Notes: a model not told the origin generated them from the sequence alone. A stretch of 64,000 nucleotides of DNA from Bradyrhizobium sp. AS23.2 (GCF_001908185.1 NZ_LGHM01000148.1:16648-80647), one strand, 5' to 3'; counted from the stretch's first letter, positions 1-8,906 are shown. Translations and numbers: made by a program.

Positions 1-40
1 CGTGAGGCCTTGATGCAGCGCTGCCCCCGTCGATCCGGCG

Positions 41-457
41 TTACTTCACGATGGGCGTGGTCAGCTCTTTATCTGCTGTATCCACGACGAAGACGGCAAG
101 CAGCTTCGCAGGCTCGGTATCGCTGGCATTGGCGCTGACGGCATGGCGGTCGCCGGGCTTTTCAAAGAAGTTCTCTCCCTTGTGAAAGACCTTGGCGGGA
201 CCGTCATTGACCTGACTGCGGATCGCTCCTTCCAGGACCGTGGCGTATATGAAGGCGGAGGGCGCGTGGATGTGGGCCGGTGAGGAGCCTCCGGGACCAT
301 ACTCGACCAGCACGCCCTTCATGCTCTTGCCCGGGGCGTTCGGCAGCGCCTGGTCGAACACGACCGTCACCTTGGCCAATGGTGCTGCCGTCTCGGCTGC
401 ATGGGCCGTCAGGAAAGATGCGGCATAAACCGCCGTTGCGATCAGCAATCTGCGCAT
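41..457 (-). CDS. Secreted cupin-domain protein
   Basis: A 138-residue single-domain cupin with an N-terminal signal peptide (MRRLLIATAVYAASFLTAHA) followed by a compact beta-barrel. The cupin motif is visible as G-P-G-G-S-S-P-A-H-I-H with a later H at the GDRHAVSAN segment, a plausible metal site. The start at 457 was chosen over an upstream one because it places the signal peptide at the N terminus. It is a paralogue of the cupin at 8907-9410: both share LPN-PGK, the YGPGG turn, E/A-IRSQ and the H-[AL]-VSANAS block. The substrate is unknown; it could be a periplasmic sensor or a small-molecule-modifying enzyme. Confidence 0.85.
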   Translation of the reverse strand: MRRLLIATAVYAASFLTAHAAETAAPLAKVTVVFDQALPNAPGKSMKGVLVEYGPGGSSPAHIHAPSAFIYATVLEGAIRSQVNDGPAKVFHKGENFFEKPGDRHAVSANASDTEPAKLLAVFVVDTADKELTTPIVK

Positions 458-507
458 GGGATTCCCTTCATCGCCGTGGTTGTCGTGATTGCGGGACTGA
501 CGGGCCC

Positions 508-1251
508 TCAGAGCCTCGCGAGCCATGCTGCGAGCGACGTCTTCCCGAGCCGCGCCTCGCCGAGCGGGTTCAGCGATGTGTCGTCGATGGGGCCGCCGTA
601 ATACGGCGCCGATGGGTCTCCGACCACCGTACGCGTGTCGCCGGACGCCTTCAGGCGGCGTGCGATGAACTCATTGAACGGAGCTTTCTCAGGCCCTGCG
701 ATATCGATCGTGCCGTTGAGCGGCTGACCCGTTGCGACCTCCGCGAGGCGATCAACCACGTCGTCGGCTGCGATCGGCTGAAACAGCGCCGACGGAACAA
801 CGATCTTTCCCCCGATCGCACCCGTTTCAGCGATGGCACCGAGGAATTCGAAGAACTGGGTGGCGCGCACGATCGAATAGGGGACCGAAGAGGATTTGAT
901 GATGGTCTCCTGAGCGAGCTTGGCACGAAAATAGGCGTTGTCGGGCGACCGTTCGGTCCCCACGATCGACAGCGCCACATGATGCTTCACGCCCGCTGCG
1001 CCCTCTGTCGCGACGAGATTTGTGCTCGAACGCTGGAAGAAGTCGAGCACTGCGGCGGGCTCCCAGGACGGCGCGTTGGCAACGTCGACGACAATATCCG
1101 CGCCCGCCAGCGCTGCGGCAAGGCCTTCTCCGGTTACGGCGTTCACGCCTGATTTTGGCGAGGCTGCCATGGCCTCGTGGCCGGATTGCGTGAGCTTCGC
1201 CACGAGCTTGGATCCGATCAATCCGGTCCCGCCGATCACGACGATCTTCAT
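508..1251 (-). CDS. NmrA-like NAD(P)-binding reductase
   Basis: A 247-residue atypical short-chain dehydrogenase. The N terminus begins directly with a dinucleotide-binding Rossmann motif (KIVVIGGTGLIGSKLV), so the start at 1251 is preferred to upstream in-frame codons that lie in low-complexity, non-conserved sequence. The central TQFFEFL segment and C-terminal substrate region resemble NmrA / NAD(P)H-binding proteins, which act as redox sensors or reductases. It ends 51 bp upstream (in gene sense) of the secreted cupin start, so the two probably form an operon. The specific substrate cannot be deduced. Confidence 0.85.
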   Translation of the reverse strand: MKIVVIGGTGLIGSKLVAKLTQSGHEAMAASPKSGVNAVTGEGLAAALAGADIVVDVANAPSWEPAAVLDFFQRSSTNLVATEGAAGVKHHVALSIVGTERSPDNAYFRAKLAQETIIKSSSVPYSIVRATQFFEFLGAIAETGAIGGKIVVPSALFQPIAADDVVDRLAEVATGQPLNGTIDIAGPEKAPFNEFIARRLKASGDTRTVVGDPSAPYYGGPIDDTSLNPLGEARLGKTSLAAWLARL

Positions 1252-1487
1252 GGTATGTCTCCTCGGCATTTTACGAGCGTGAGATGACCAAAGCCGAGTG
1301 GTGCTCACGCACTTCCGATGCGAGCCGCGTTTTACAGCAGCAATGGGGCAGGCTCTTGCCCGAAACCGGAAAATGCTCAAGACATTTCGTCGTGACGCGA
1401 CAACAATTGGTAAGGGATCGTTCCGTTGTGCCTTGAACGCTCGCCTGCTCGCCGCAAGAAAAGTCGGCAAAATGCGCGTATGGTCTC

Positions 1488-1670
1488 GGGCGAGCAAGGT
1501 TGGACCGGCAGCGCCGTTACTGCTGGTCGGCGCGCGCCGTCGGCGGTATCACGGCGCAGTTATCCAACGGTGGACAGCTTGCGCTCGGCGCCGAGCGCGC
1601 AGGTCTTGGCGGCAATTTCGGGCTCTGGACCTACCGTGCCTGCGCATCGATCCCGTTCGGGGCCGAGTAG
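1488..1670 (+). pseudogene. Possible outer-membrane barrel C-terminal remnant
   Basis: Between the reductase and the ASCH gene, the plus strand reads as beta-strand-like sequence split over two frames: one frame has GEQGWTGSAVTAG (about 1485-1525), another has VGGITAQLSNGGQLALGAER followed by GLGGNFGLWTYRACASIPFG and a stop at about 1668-1670. Alternating hydrophobic residues and a terminal aromatic are typical of the last strands of autotransporter or porin barrels. There is no intact upstream gene. I infer a decayed C-terminal fragment. The remainder of 1252-1850 shows no supportable gene. Confidence 0.35.
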
Positions 1671-1850
1671 CAGCGGGGATCGAGGCCGCTGATGCGGTCG
1701 CATTTCGCGTGAGCTTACGCGCGACATGGGTGAGGGGGCGCCGACGGGCTGGGGCTCTTGCGCGAAATTGCAAACTTCGACAACGTTCCCTGTACCTAAG
1801 TCGATGCAGCTATCGCGGAGCTGCGAGGTGACGTGAGAGCTTGAAAGACC

Positions 1851-2261
1851 ATGAGCGAACCGGTCCCCGAACGGTATCAACACCTCCGAACGTTCGCCTT
1901 CGGCGACAGCCCCGCGCTCGCGGATGAACTACTTGAGCTCGCCATCAAGGGCGACAAGACCGCGACTTGCAGCACGGAAGATGAGCCAAACACCTCTACG
2001 TCCGGTGAGCGCTGGGTCGTGCTCGACGGACGTGGAGAGCCACGCTGTGTCATCGAAACCACCGAGGTGACATATCGGCGTTTCAATGAAGTTGGGGCCG
2101 ACTTTGCGTTTGACGAAGGAGAGGGCGATCGAAGCTTGGCCTATTGGCGTGACGCCCATCGGACCTATTTCGGCCGGCTCGGACGATTCAGCGAGGACAT
2201 GATGCTCATGTGCGAGCGATTCCGGCTAGTCGAGGTCTTCGGCGATCTCTCGCGGAGCTGA
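1851..2261 (+). CDS. ASCH domain protein
   Basis: A 136-residue single-domain ASCH protein (COG4405 type). The typical elements are present in order: FGDSPALADELLELAIKG, then KTATCS, GERWVVLDG, and the C-terminal DFAFDEGEGDRSLAYWRDAH segment with R-x-Y-F. ASCH domains have a PUA-like fold and are thought to bind RNA or act on modified nucleosides; some relatives are amidohydrolases or ribonucleases. The role here is unassigned. It stands alone, with repeat-containing sequence downstream. Confidence 0.85.
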   Translation: MSEPVPERYQHLRTFAFGDSPALADELLELAIKGDKTATCSTEDEPNTSTSGERWVVLDGRGEPRCVIETTEVTYRRFNEVGADFAFDEGEGDRSLAYWRDAHRTYFGRLGRFSEDMMLMCERFRLVEVFGDLSRS

Positions 2262-2753
2262 TATTTACGTGCTCCGTGAACGCTTTACCGCCTGCCATCG
2301 GGCACAAGTAAATTGCCAGGCCGACATATTACGCAATCATTGCAGATTGCCGGTGTTTTGCCCGACGAGTCAAACGATTTGGCTGGACGCAAAACACCAG
2401 CGAAAACAAACCTCCGGCTACTTTGCATGGGGTTGTTTTGCGGATTTTGTTTCAGAGCCTCACGCCCGGCAGACAATCACGCCGTACCAGCCGAGGCCCG
2501 ATAGGTCTCGTAGTCCGGGGTCGCATGAAAGGCGACCAGCGCACGCGTGTGGTCGCGAGGGTTCCGCCCAACGCCCGTTTGATTCGCTGCTATGCGGAAT
2601 GCCTAAATGGTAGCCAGCGGAGCGGCAATCCACTGCTTTGTGCAGCGCGGACGTTGCAAACTCCAGGGGATTCCGGGTCAATCGTCATTGCCGTGCCGAT
2701 CGCCGCAACGCGCTGTGCCCGGCCCCCGGGGTTCCTCAAACCAGTCTCGCCGC
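2262..2753. repeat. Intergenic palindromic repeat upstream of recJ
   Basis: No gene is supportable here. The segment 2340-2450 contains an inverted arrangement (CCGGTGTTTTG near 2349 and CAAAACACCAG near 2390) followed by GGCTACTTTGCATGGGGTTG at about 2418. A relative of the last block occurs inverted near 22840-22865 (AACCCCATGCACAGCAGCC). Such mobile palindromic intergenic elements are characteristic of Bradyrhizobium. In-frame sequence upstream of recJ through this region is not conserved coding sequence. Confidence 0.6.
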
Positions 2754-4595
2754 ATGCCGCCGCCCGCCACCGTCTTGCCCGTCGAAGTGCCCCAGGCGTT
2801 CCTGGGCGTGGCGCGCTCGCTCACCGACAAGCTCTGGCGCGACCGGCTGGATGCGCGCGGGGCGGCCAAGGCGCTCGCCATTGTGCAGCGGCACCAATTG
2901 CCGGAGCTGCTGGCGCGGGTGCTGGCTGGCCGTGGCGTCGACATCGACGCAGTCGTCGACTTCCTCGATCCGACCATCCGAAAACTCCTGCCGGACCCGT
3001 TCACGGTGACGGAGATGGAAGCCGCCGCAAAACGGATCGCGAATGCGGCGGAGAAGGGCGAGAAGGTCGCGATTTTCGGCGACTACGACGTTGACGGCGC
3101 GACCTCCGCGGCGCTGCTCGCCTGGCACTTGCGCCATTGTGGGCTCGATCCGCTGATCCACATTCCCGACCGGATTTTTGAGGGCTACGGCCCCAACGTC
3201 GAAGCAGTTCGCGGGCTGGCGGCAAAGGGTGCCACGCTGCTCGTCACCGTCGATTGCGGCACCACAAGCATCGAGCCGCTCGCCGAGGCGAAACGGCTCG
3301 GCATGTCCGTCGTCGTGATCGACCATCATCAGGCCGGCGCGGAGCTGCCGGAGGTTGATGCACTGGTCAATCCGAACCGGCTCGACGATCTCTCAGGGCT
3401 CGGCCATCTCGCCGCTGTCGGCCTCGTGCTGGTCACGCTGGTCGCGGTCAATCGTGAATTGCGCCAGCGCGGCTTTTGGAACGCTGAGATGCCCGAGCCC
3501 GATCTGCTCGGCATGTTGCATCACGTCGCGCTCGGCACGGTTGCGGATGTCGCACCGCTGATCGGTCTCAATCGCGCCTTCGTCGCCAAGGGGCTGATCG
3601 CGATGCGCCGGCGCGACCATGTCGGCCATACCGCGCTGATGGACGTGGCGCGGCTCAACGGCCCGCCGGAAGCCTGGCATCTCGGCTTCATGCTGGGGCC
3701 GCGCGTCAATGCCGGCGGCCGCATCGGCCGCGCCGATCTCGGCGTAAGGCTGCTGCTCGAAGGCGACAGCGTCGAGGCGGCGCGGATCGCCGCGGAGCTC
3801 GATCGTCTCAACAGCGAGCGCCGTATCATCGAGCAGGCGGCGGAAGCGCAGGCCGAAGCCGAGGCGCTGGCCTCGATCGGGCTCGAGGACAAGCTCGGCG
3901 TAATCGTCACGGCCTCCGAAGGATGGCATCCCGGTGTGGTCGGCCTCGTCGCGTCCCGCCTGAAGGAGAAATTTTCGCGCCCCGCCTTCGCCATTGCGCT
4001 CGAGCCCGGCGGCATCGGCACCGGCTCGGGCCGTTCAATCGCCGGCGTCGATCTCGGCAAGGCGGTGCGGCAGGCGGTGGCGGACGGCATCTTGCTGAAA
4101 GGTGGCGGCCACGCGATGGCCGCGGGCGTGACGCTGCGCAAAGAGAAGCTCGCCGAATTCCGCGCCTATCTCGAAAATGCGCTGGCGCGCGATGTCGCCG
4201 AGGCACGTCACGTCAACGAACTCTCTATCGACGGGGCGATCTCCGCACGCGCAGTGACGACGGAGCTTGCAAATACGCTCAACCGCGCCGGTCCCTTCGG
4301 CAGCGGCAATCCGGAGCCGGTGCTGGCGCTGCCGGCGCATCAGCTCGTCTATGCCGACGAGGTCGGCCAGGCGCACCTGCGGCTGCGCTTCAAGTCCGGC
4401 GACGGCGCGATCGTCAATGGCATCGCGTTCCGATCGGTCGGCCAGAAGCTCGGCAATGCACTCCTCGCCAATCGTGGCCAGCAACTGCATGTCGCCGGTT
4501 CATTGTCGGTCGATCGCTACCAGGGCGCCGAACGCGTGCAATTCCGCGTGATCGACGTTGCGCTACCGGACCAGGGGCCATCCGTGATTAGATAG
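2754..4595 (+). CDS. recJ: Single-stranded-DNA-specific exonuclease RecJ
   Basis: A 613-residue RecJ. It degrades single-stranded DNA 5' to 3' in recombination and mismatch repair. Visible family motifs: the DHH phosphoesterase block with GDYDVDGATSAALL (motif I), VTVDCGT, and VVIDHHQ, then GPRVNAGGRIG, and the DHHA1 region with GWHPGVVGLVASRLKEKF, GSGRSI and KGGGHAMAAG, followed by the C-terminal OB-like domain. The start at 2754 (MPPPATVLP) follows a non-conserved in-frame extension. Length agrees with alphaproteobacterial RecJ. Confidence 0.97.
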   Translation: MPPPATVLPVEVPQAFLGVARSLTDKLWRDRLDARGAAKALAIVQRHQLPELLARVLAGRGVDIDAVVDFLDPTIRKLLPDPFTVTEMEAAAKRIANAAEKGEKVAIFGDYDVDGATSAALLAWHLRHCGLDPLIHIPDRIFEGYGPNVEAVRGLAAKGATLLVTVDCGTTSIEPLAEAKRLGMSVVVIDHHQAGAELPEVDALVNPNRLDDLSGLGHLAAVGLVLVTLVAVNRELRQRGFWNAEMPEPDLLGMLHHVALGTVADVAPLIGLNRAFVAKGLIAMRRRDHVGHTALMDVARLNGPPEAWHLGFMLGPRVNAGGRIGRADLGVRLLLEGDSVEAARIAAELDRLNSERRIIEQAAEAQAEAEALASIGLEDKLGVIVTASEGWHPGVVGLVASRLKEKFSRPAFAIALEPGGIGTGSGRSIAGVDLGKAVRQAVADGILLKGGGHAMAAGVTLRKEKLAEFRAYLENALARDVAEARHVNELSIDGAISARAVTTELANTLNRAGPFGSGNPEPVLALPAHQLVYADEVGQAHLRLRFKSGDGAIVNGIAFRSVGQKLGNALLANRGQQLHVAGSLSVDRYQGAERVQFRVIDVALPDQGPSVIR

Positions 4596-4599
4596 CGCA

Positions 4600-4680
4600 T
4601 GATCCGGACCCGAAGGGCCGCGCTAGCGCAAAGTGCGAAGCGGTTTTCCGACAAGATCGTGCGCAAAAAATAGATCGCTC
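4600..4680. repeat. Intergenic repeat of Bradyrhizobium type
   Basis: The stretch after recJ contains ATGATCCGGACCCGAAGGG, a GCGCTAGCGC palindrome and GCGAAGCGGTTTTCCGACAA, a sequence family I recognise as a common intergenic repeat in Rhizobiales. A diverged relative with GCGAAGCGGTATCCACTTCG lies at 22770-22790. It has no coding potential. Confidence 0.55.
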
Positions 4681-4705
4681 AAACAAGAAAAAAGAGGGAG
4701 TGAAC

Positions 4706-5515
4706 ATGGCAGGGCAGGTTGAAGGCAAGGTCGCGCTGGTAACGGGCGGTGCCTCGGGCATTGGCGAGGCGATCGTCGAGCTGTTCGCGCGCGAGGGCGC
4801 GACCGTCATTGCGACCGACATCGATGAACTGCGAGGTCCCGAGCTCGCCAAGCGCGTCACCAAGGCCGGCGGCAAGGCAATCTTCCTGGAACAGGACGTC
4901 ACCAGCGAGGAGCGCTGGATCGAGATCGTCGCCGAAATCGCAAAGCGCTATGGCCGGCTCGACATTATGGTCTCCAACGCCGGCATCGGCATTTCCGTGC
5001 CATCGATCGTCGACATGACGCTGGATGACTGGCGCAAGCAGAACGCGATCAATCTCGACGGCGTCTTCCTCTCGGTGAAGCATTGCCTGCCCTTGATGCG
5101 CAAGACCGGCGGCGGTTCGATCGTCATGATGTCCTCGCTCGCGGGCCTGCGCGGTGCGCCGGGGCTTTCCGGCTATTCGGCGACCAAGGGCGGCGTGCGG
5201 CTGTTCGCCAAATCGATCGCGATGGAATGCGCCGCAGCCGGCGACGGCATCCGCGTCAACTCCGTGCACCCCGGCATCATCGACACACCGATCTGGGGCA
5301 AGATCCCGACCGGTGCGACTGGCGCTGGCCAGAACGCACCGATCGATCCCGAGGAACGCGCCCGGCTTGTCGCACCGCTCGGCCGCGCCGGCCAGGCTGC
5401 GGAGATTGCCTCTGGCGTGCTGTATCTGGCCTCCGATGCCTCGCGCTACGTCACCGGCAGCGAGCTCGTCATCGACGGCGGCATCAATGCGGGCGGCGCG
5501 CCGCGACGGCAATAG
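4706..5515 (+). CDS. Short-chain dehydrogenase/reductase
   Basis: A 269-residue classical SDR. It shows the cofactor motif VTGGASGIGEA near residue 15, the NAG motif (VSNAGIG), the catalytic Ser-Tyr-Lys set (MMSSLAG and YSATKGG) and a C-terminal VTGSELVIDGG. ATG at 4706 is preferred to GTG at 4700 because it sits a normal distance behind an AAAGAGGGAG ribosome-binding site. An acidic residue after the second strand (ATDID) suggests NAD rather than NADP. It is followed 108 bp later by a class II aldolase, so a joint role in hydroxy-acid or sugar-derived metabolism is possible but unproven. Confidence 0.93.
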   Translation: MAGQVEGKVALVTGGASGIGEAIVELFAREGATVIATDIDELRGPELAKRVTKAGGKAIFLEQDVTSEERWIEIVAEIAKRYGRLDIMVSNAGIGISVPSIVDMTLDDWRKQNAINLDGVFLSVKHCLPLMRKTGGGSIVMMSSLAGLRGAPGLSGYSATKGGVRLFAKSIAMECAAAGDGIRVNSVHPGIIDTPIWGKIPTGATGAGQNAPIDPEERARLVAPLGRAGQAAEIASGVLYLASDASRYVTGSELVIDGGINAGGAPRRQ

Positions 5516-5552
5516 GCCGCCGCGCAAGGCGCGAAGGGCAGGGTGGCGCCCG

Positions 5553-5581
5553 CAGGGGCTGACGCGTAGGCGCAGCCCCTG
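5553..5581. terminator. Hairpin after the SDR gene
   Basis: A 9-bp inverted repeat, CAGGGGCTG and CAGCCCCTG, separated by 11 bases, lies between the SDR stop and the aldolase start. There is no T run, so intrinsic termination is doubtful; it may only be a processing or repeat hairpin. Confidence 0.35.
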
Positions 5582-5623
5582 TACAACGCCGGGAGCTTCC
5601 GACCGACAGAGGTTTCCTTCGCC

Positions 5624-6421
5624 ATGGCGCACGGCCTTCACTCTTCGTCGTCCACACCGGCGCCGTTCCGCTCGAACCGGCCGGACCTCGCGACCGATGC
5701 GATCCGCACGGCGCGCGAGGACCTCGCCGCCTGTTTCCGCATGGCCGCGCGCAACGGTTTCGAGGAGGGCATCTGCAACCACTTCTCGGCCGTGGTGCCC
5801 GGCCATGACGATCTCTTCCTGGTCAATCCCTATGGCTACGCCTTCCGCGAGCTGACCGCGTCAAAACTCCTGATCTGCGATTTCCACGGCAATGTGCTCG
5901 ACGGCGAGGGCGTGCCCGAGGCGACCGCGTTCTACATCCACGCCGAGATGCACAAGCGCCTGCCGCGTGCGAAGGTCGCCTTCCATACCCACATGCCCTA
6001 CGCCACCGCGCTGTCGATGACGGAGGGCGATCCCTTGATCTGGGCCGGCCAGACCGCCCTGAAATTTTACGGCCGCACGGCGGTGGACCGCGATTACAAC
6101 GGCCTCGCGCTGGACAACCGCGAAGGCGCCCGGATCGCATCGGCTGTGGGTGATGCCGACATCGTCTTCATGAAGCATCACGGCGTGATGGTGTTGGCCC
6201 CGACCATCGCGGAGGCCTGGGACGATCTCTACTACCTCGAACGTGCCGCCGAGGTGCAGGTGCTGGCGATGTCGACGGGACGGAAAGTGCTGCCCGTTGA
6301 TGCCGCGATTGCCGCCGAAACCTACCGGCAGATGCGCGAGGGCGATTCCGAATCCGCGCGTCTGCATCTCGCAGCCATCCGCCGCCAGCTCGATGCGGAG
6401 GAGCCGCAGTATAGGCACTGA
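5624..6421 (+). CDS. Class II aldolase/adducin family protein
   Basis: A 265-residue protein of the zinc-dependent class II aldolase/adducin head fold. Metal-binding histidines are visible in FHTHMPYATAL and in MKHHGVMVL; NHFS near residue 50 is the conserved phosphate/substrate-loop region. Family members include fuculose-phosphate aldolase and ribulose-5-phosphate epimerase, but this subgroup has no assigned substrate. It is preceded by an SDR in the same orientation, probably co-transcribed. Confidence 0.92.
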   Translation: MAHGLHSSSSTPAPFRSNRPDLATDAIRTAREDLAACFRMAARNGFEEGICNHFSAVVPGHDDLFLVNPYGYAFRELTASKLLICDFHGNVLDGEGVPEATAFYIHAEMHKRLPRAKVAFHTHMPYATALSMTEGDPLIWAGQTALKFYGRTAVDRDYNGLALDNREGARIASAVGDADIVFMKHHGVMVLAPTIAEAWDDLYYLERAAEVQVLAMSTGRKVLPVDAAIAAETYRQMREGDSESARLHLAAIRRQLDAEEPQYRH

Positions 6422-6432
6422 ACGCTCAGAGT

Positions 6433-6472
6433 CGTCATTCCGGGGCGCGCGAAGCGCGAGCCCGGAATGACG
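6433..6472. terminator. Bidirectional hairpin between convergent genes
   Basis: A perfect 12-bp inverted repeat (CGTCATTCCGGG at 6433 and CCCGGAATGACG at 6461) with a GC-rich loop lies between the convergent aldolase and transglycosylase genes. It resembles the palindromic repeat units seen at 50402 and 58656 and may terminate transcription from both sides. Confidence 0.5.
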
Positions 6473-6489
6473 AAGTGAAACAGCCGGCT

Positions 6490-7719
6490 CTACGACCCCT
6501 GCCGCAGCTTCGCCAGCACCTTCAACCCGCCATACCCATCCGCGGGTGCAATTCCTGCGCGCTGCTGAAAATCCTTGATTGCCTTCATGGTGTCGTTGCC
6601 GACGCGGCCGTCGGTGCCGCCGGTGTCGAAGCCGGCTTTTGTCAACCGCGTCTGCATCTCCTGCATCTCGGCGAGCGTGAGCACGCGCTCGGAGCCCGGG
6701 AATGGCTGGATGAACGGCGGCGCACCGAGGCAGCGGTCGCCAAGATGGCAGATCGCCAGCGCATAATTCATCGAGGGATTGTAGCTCTTCACCGAGTAGA
6801 AATTCGGCCCCAGCAGGAACGTCGGTCCGCCCGCGACAGGTGTCCACATCTGCGCCGACGCGTTCGGCTGCGGAAACGGCTGGCCGTCGGCGCGGGTGAC
6901 GCCGGCCGCCTGCCATGCCGCATATGTCCGGTTGCCACTCATGTCGCCGGACGCGCGCACCTCGTAGCCCCAATGCTCGCCGCGGCGCCACTTACCGCGG
7001 TTGACGAGATATTTTGCTGTCGAGCCCAGCGCATCGTCGGGCTTGCCGAACGGCGATACTTTGCCGTCGCCGTCATAATCGATGCCGACATTGAGCCAGA
7101 CCTCCGGCATCCATTGCGAATGCCCCATCGCGCCGGCCCAGGATCCCCGCATCTCCTCCGGCGTGCTCCAGCCCTTGTCGACGATGCGCAGCGCGTTGAT
7201 CAACTCGGTCTCCCAATAGGCCTTGCGGCGCGGCTCGTTCCAGGCGAGCGCGGCCAGCGAGGGAAACACCGGCGTCATGTGGTTCTGCTGTACCAGCGGA
7301 TCGCCGTAGGCGGACTCTACGCCCCACAGCGCCAGCAGCGTGCCGCGCTCGACGCCGAAATCACGCTCGATGCGCGCGAACAGCGCCTCGTTGTTCTTCA
7401 GCGCGATCTTGCCGTTGATGATGCGCCAGTCCGAGACGCGGCGGTTGATGTACTGCCAGACCTGCTCGTGGAATTCCGGCTGGTTGCGCATCTGCTTGAA
7501 CACGCTCATGTCCGGTTCGACCCGCGCCATCGCGCGCTGCCAGGTCGCCGCTGAAATACCCTTGGCCATTGCGCGTGCGCGAAAACCCTCGCGCCATTCG
7601 TCGAAGCCCGGAGGCGACGCGAGGACGTGCGCCGGGAATGCGAGGAGAGCGGCCGCACCGAGCGTCGATTGGAGCAGGGCGCGGCGGGTGAGATGGGCCG
7701 AGGAATCAGCTTGTTTCAT
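6490..7719 (-). CDS. Lytic murein transglycosylase, MltB family
   Basis: A 409-residue periplasmic enzyme that cleaves peptidoglycan glycan strands with 1,6-anhydro product. The N terminus carries a twin-arginine-like signal (TRRALLQSTLGAAALLAFPA). The SLT domain shows the catalytic Glu in LALWGVESAYGD, and MGHSQWMPE and NRGKWRRGEHWGYEV match MltB/SltB proteins. The last 65 residues form a peptidoglycan-binding domain (LQTRLTKAGFDTGGTDGRVG-like start, then AIKDFQQRAG). Length is normal for this fused architecture. Confidence 0.95.
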   Translation of the reverse strand: MKQADSSAHLTRRALLQSTLGAAALLAFPAHVLASPPGFDEWREGFRARAMAKGISAATWQRAMARVEPDMSVFKQMRNQPEFHEQVWQYINRRVSDWRIINGKIALKNNEALFARIERDFGVERGTLLALWGVESAYGDPLVQQNHMTPVFPSLAALAWNEPRRKAYWETELINALRIVDKGWSTPEEMRGSWAGAMGHSQWMPEVWLNVGIDYDGDGKVSPFGKPDDALGSTAKYLVNRGKWRRGEHWGYEVRASGDMSGNRTYAAWQAAGVTRADGQPFPQPNASAQMWTPVAGGPTFLLGPNFYSVKSYNPSMNYALAICHLGDRCLGAPPFIQPFPGSERVLTLAEMQEMQTRLTKAGFDTGGTDGRVGNDTMKAIKDFQQRAGIAPADGYGGLKVLAKLRQGS

Positions 7720-7820
7720 GCAGCCATTCTAGCGGGAAACATGGTCCCTGTGAGTCGGTTCCTGGAACGCGAGGAATAGGCCCTCGACCCCGCGTTTCCC
7801 CGGAACAAAGTGTCGCATTG

Positions 7821-8351
7821 CTAATCGTCCTGCAACTCAGCCGCGATGCCGGCGAGCCAGCGCCGGATCGTGGCCTCCGCCTTCGCGTCCAGGCCTCGGG
7901 CGAGGCGCTTCTCCAATGCGATCACGCGTTCCCGGCACGCTTTCAGCAGCGTCGTGCCCCGCGGCGTCAGCGTCCATTGCTGGATGCGGCCATGGACCGG
8001 ATGAGGCGTCATCTCGATTGCACCATCGCGTTCGAGGTTGCGGATAATCACGCCAACGGTCTGGGGGGTAAGGAAGGTGAGGCGGGCGACGTCGGCACCG
8101 GACAGGCCCGGATAGGCATTGAGCATGGTCAGCACCGCGAATTGCGGTGACGTCACGCCGAGGTCGGCGAGCGTTCGCTCCATCGTCAGCCGGACCGCGG
8201 CATGGGCCTGGCGCAGGAGGTATCCGAGATAGCCTTGCTCGCCGCGCTTGCCTTCGCCGGGCGCGGGCACGCGAACGGCGCCGTTGTCGGCATGCGCCGG
8301 CGCCTTGCCTGGGGCTTTCGATCTTGTGATGTCAGCGGACTTGCGTGCCAT
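7821..8351 (-). CDS. MarR-family transcriptional regulator
   Basis: A 176-residue winged-helix regulator with a disordered, basic N terminus (first 40 residues) before the MarR core. Core features: LADLGVTSPQFAVLTML, helix-turn-helix around GLSGADVARLTFLTPQTVGV, and the wing with HPVHGRIQQWTLTPRG. It is transcribed divergently from an AhpD-like/cupin operon, and its start codon overlaps the left arm of a large palindrome at 8351-8385, so autoregulation with joint control of the operon is likely. The ligand is unknown; the AhpD-like neighbour suggests an oxidant or phenolic inducer. Confidence 0.93.
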   Translation of the reverse strand: MARKSADITRSKAPGKAPAHADNGAVRVPAPGEGKRGEQGYLGYLLRQAHAAVRLTMERTLADLGVTSPQFAVLTMLNAYPGLSGADVARLTFLTPQTVGVIIRNLERDGAIEMTPHPVHGRIQQWTLTPRGTTLLKACRERVIALEKRLARGLDAKAEATIRRWLAGIAAELQDD

Positions 8352-8385
8352 GTAAGAGCTCTTATACAGTATAAGTGCTCTTACA
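8351..8385. promoter_or_regulatory. Palindromic MarR operator
   Basis: Two 17-base arms (8351-8367 and 8369-8385) are inverted repeats with one mismatch around a single central base. Each arm is itself built on TAAGAGCTCTTA or a near copy, and the centre reads TTATACAGTATAA, a perfect palindrome. It fills the short gap between the divergent MarR and AhpD-like genes, and the left arm begins in the MarR start codon, so binding would block both promoters. That MarR binds here is inference from position and symmetry. Confidence 0.75.
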
Positions 8386-8405
8386 ATAACACGAGGTGAA
8401 CGGCA

Positions 8406-8885
8406 ATGTCTCACGCCCGCAGCGAATACGAAGATTTCAAGAAGATCGCGCCCGATGCGTATGATCTGGTACTGGCGCTGGGACAGGTTGCGGCCAAGGC
8501 CGGCCTCGACAAGCAGCTTCTCGAACTCGTCAAGCTGCGGGCTTCGCAGATCAATGGCTGCGCCTTCTGCCTGCAGCATCACATCCTCTTCTCGGAACGC
8601 ATCGGCGTTCCCGTGGACAAGCTCAACCTGGTCGCGGTCTGGCGCGAGGCGCCGGTCTTTTCCGCCCGCGAGCGCGCGGCGCTGGCCTGGGCTGAGGCGC
8701 TGACCTTCCTGCCCGACGGCGTCAGCGAGGAGGTTTATGCCGAAGCGTCCCGTGAATTCTCCGAGACGGAGCTGATGTACCTGACCTCGGCGGTCGCCTC
8801 GATCAATGTTTGGAACCGCTTTGGCGCGGCGTATCGCTGGACGCCTGCGGCGCGGCCCGCGGCAGCGAACGCCGCGGCTTCCTGA
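8406..8885 (+). CDS. Carboxymuconolactone decarboxylase / AhpD-like protein
   Basis: A 159-residue AhpD-fold protein. The redox motif C-A-F-C followed by LQHH (residues about 57-63) matches the CxxC-x3-H of alkylhydroperoxidase AhpD-like proteins, indicating peroxidase activity rather than decarboxylation. The MarR operator lies immediately upstream, and the cupin gene starts 21 bp after its stop, making a two-gene operon under likely MarR control. Confidence 0.93.
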   Translation: MSHARSEYEDFKKIAPDAYDLVLALGQVAAKAGLDKQLLELVKLRASQINGCAFCLQHHILFSERIGVPVDKLNLVAVWREAPVFSARERAALAWAEALTFLPDGVSEEVYAEASREFSETELMYLTSAVASINVWNRFGAAYRWTPAARPAAANAAAS

Positions 8886-8906
8886 TTGCAACGAGGGGAG
8901 GTTGTC

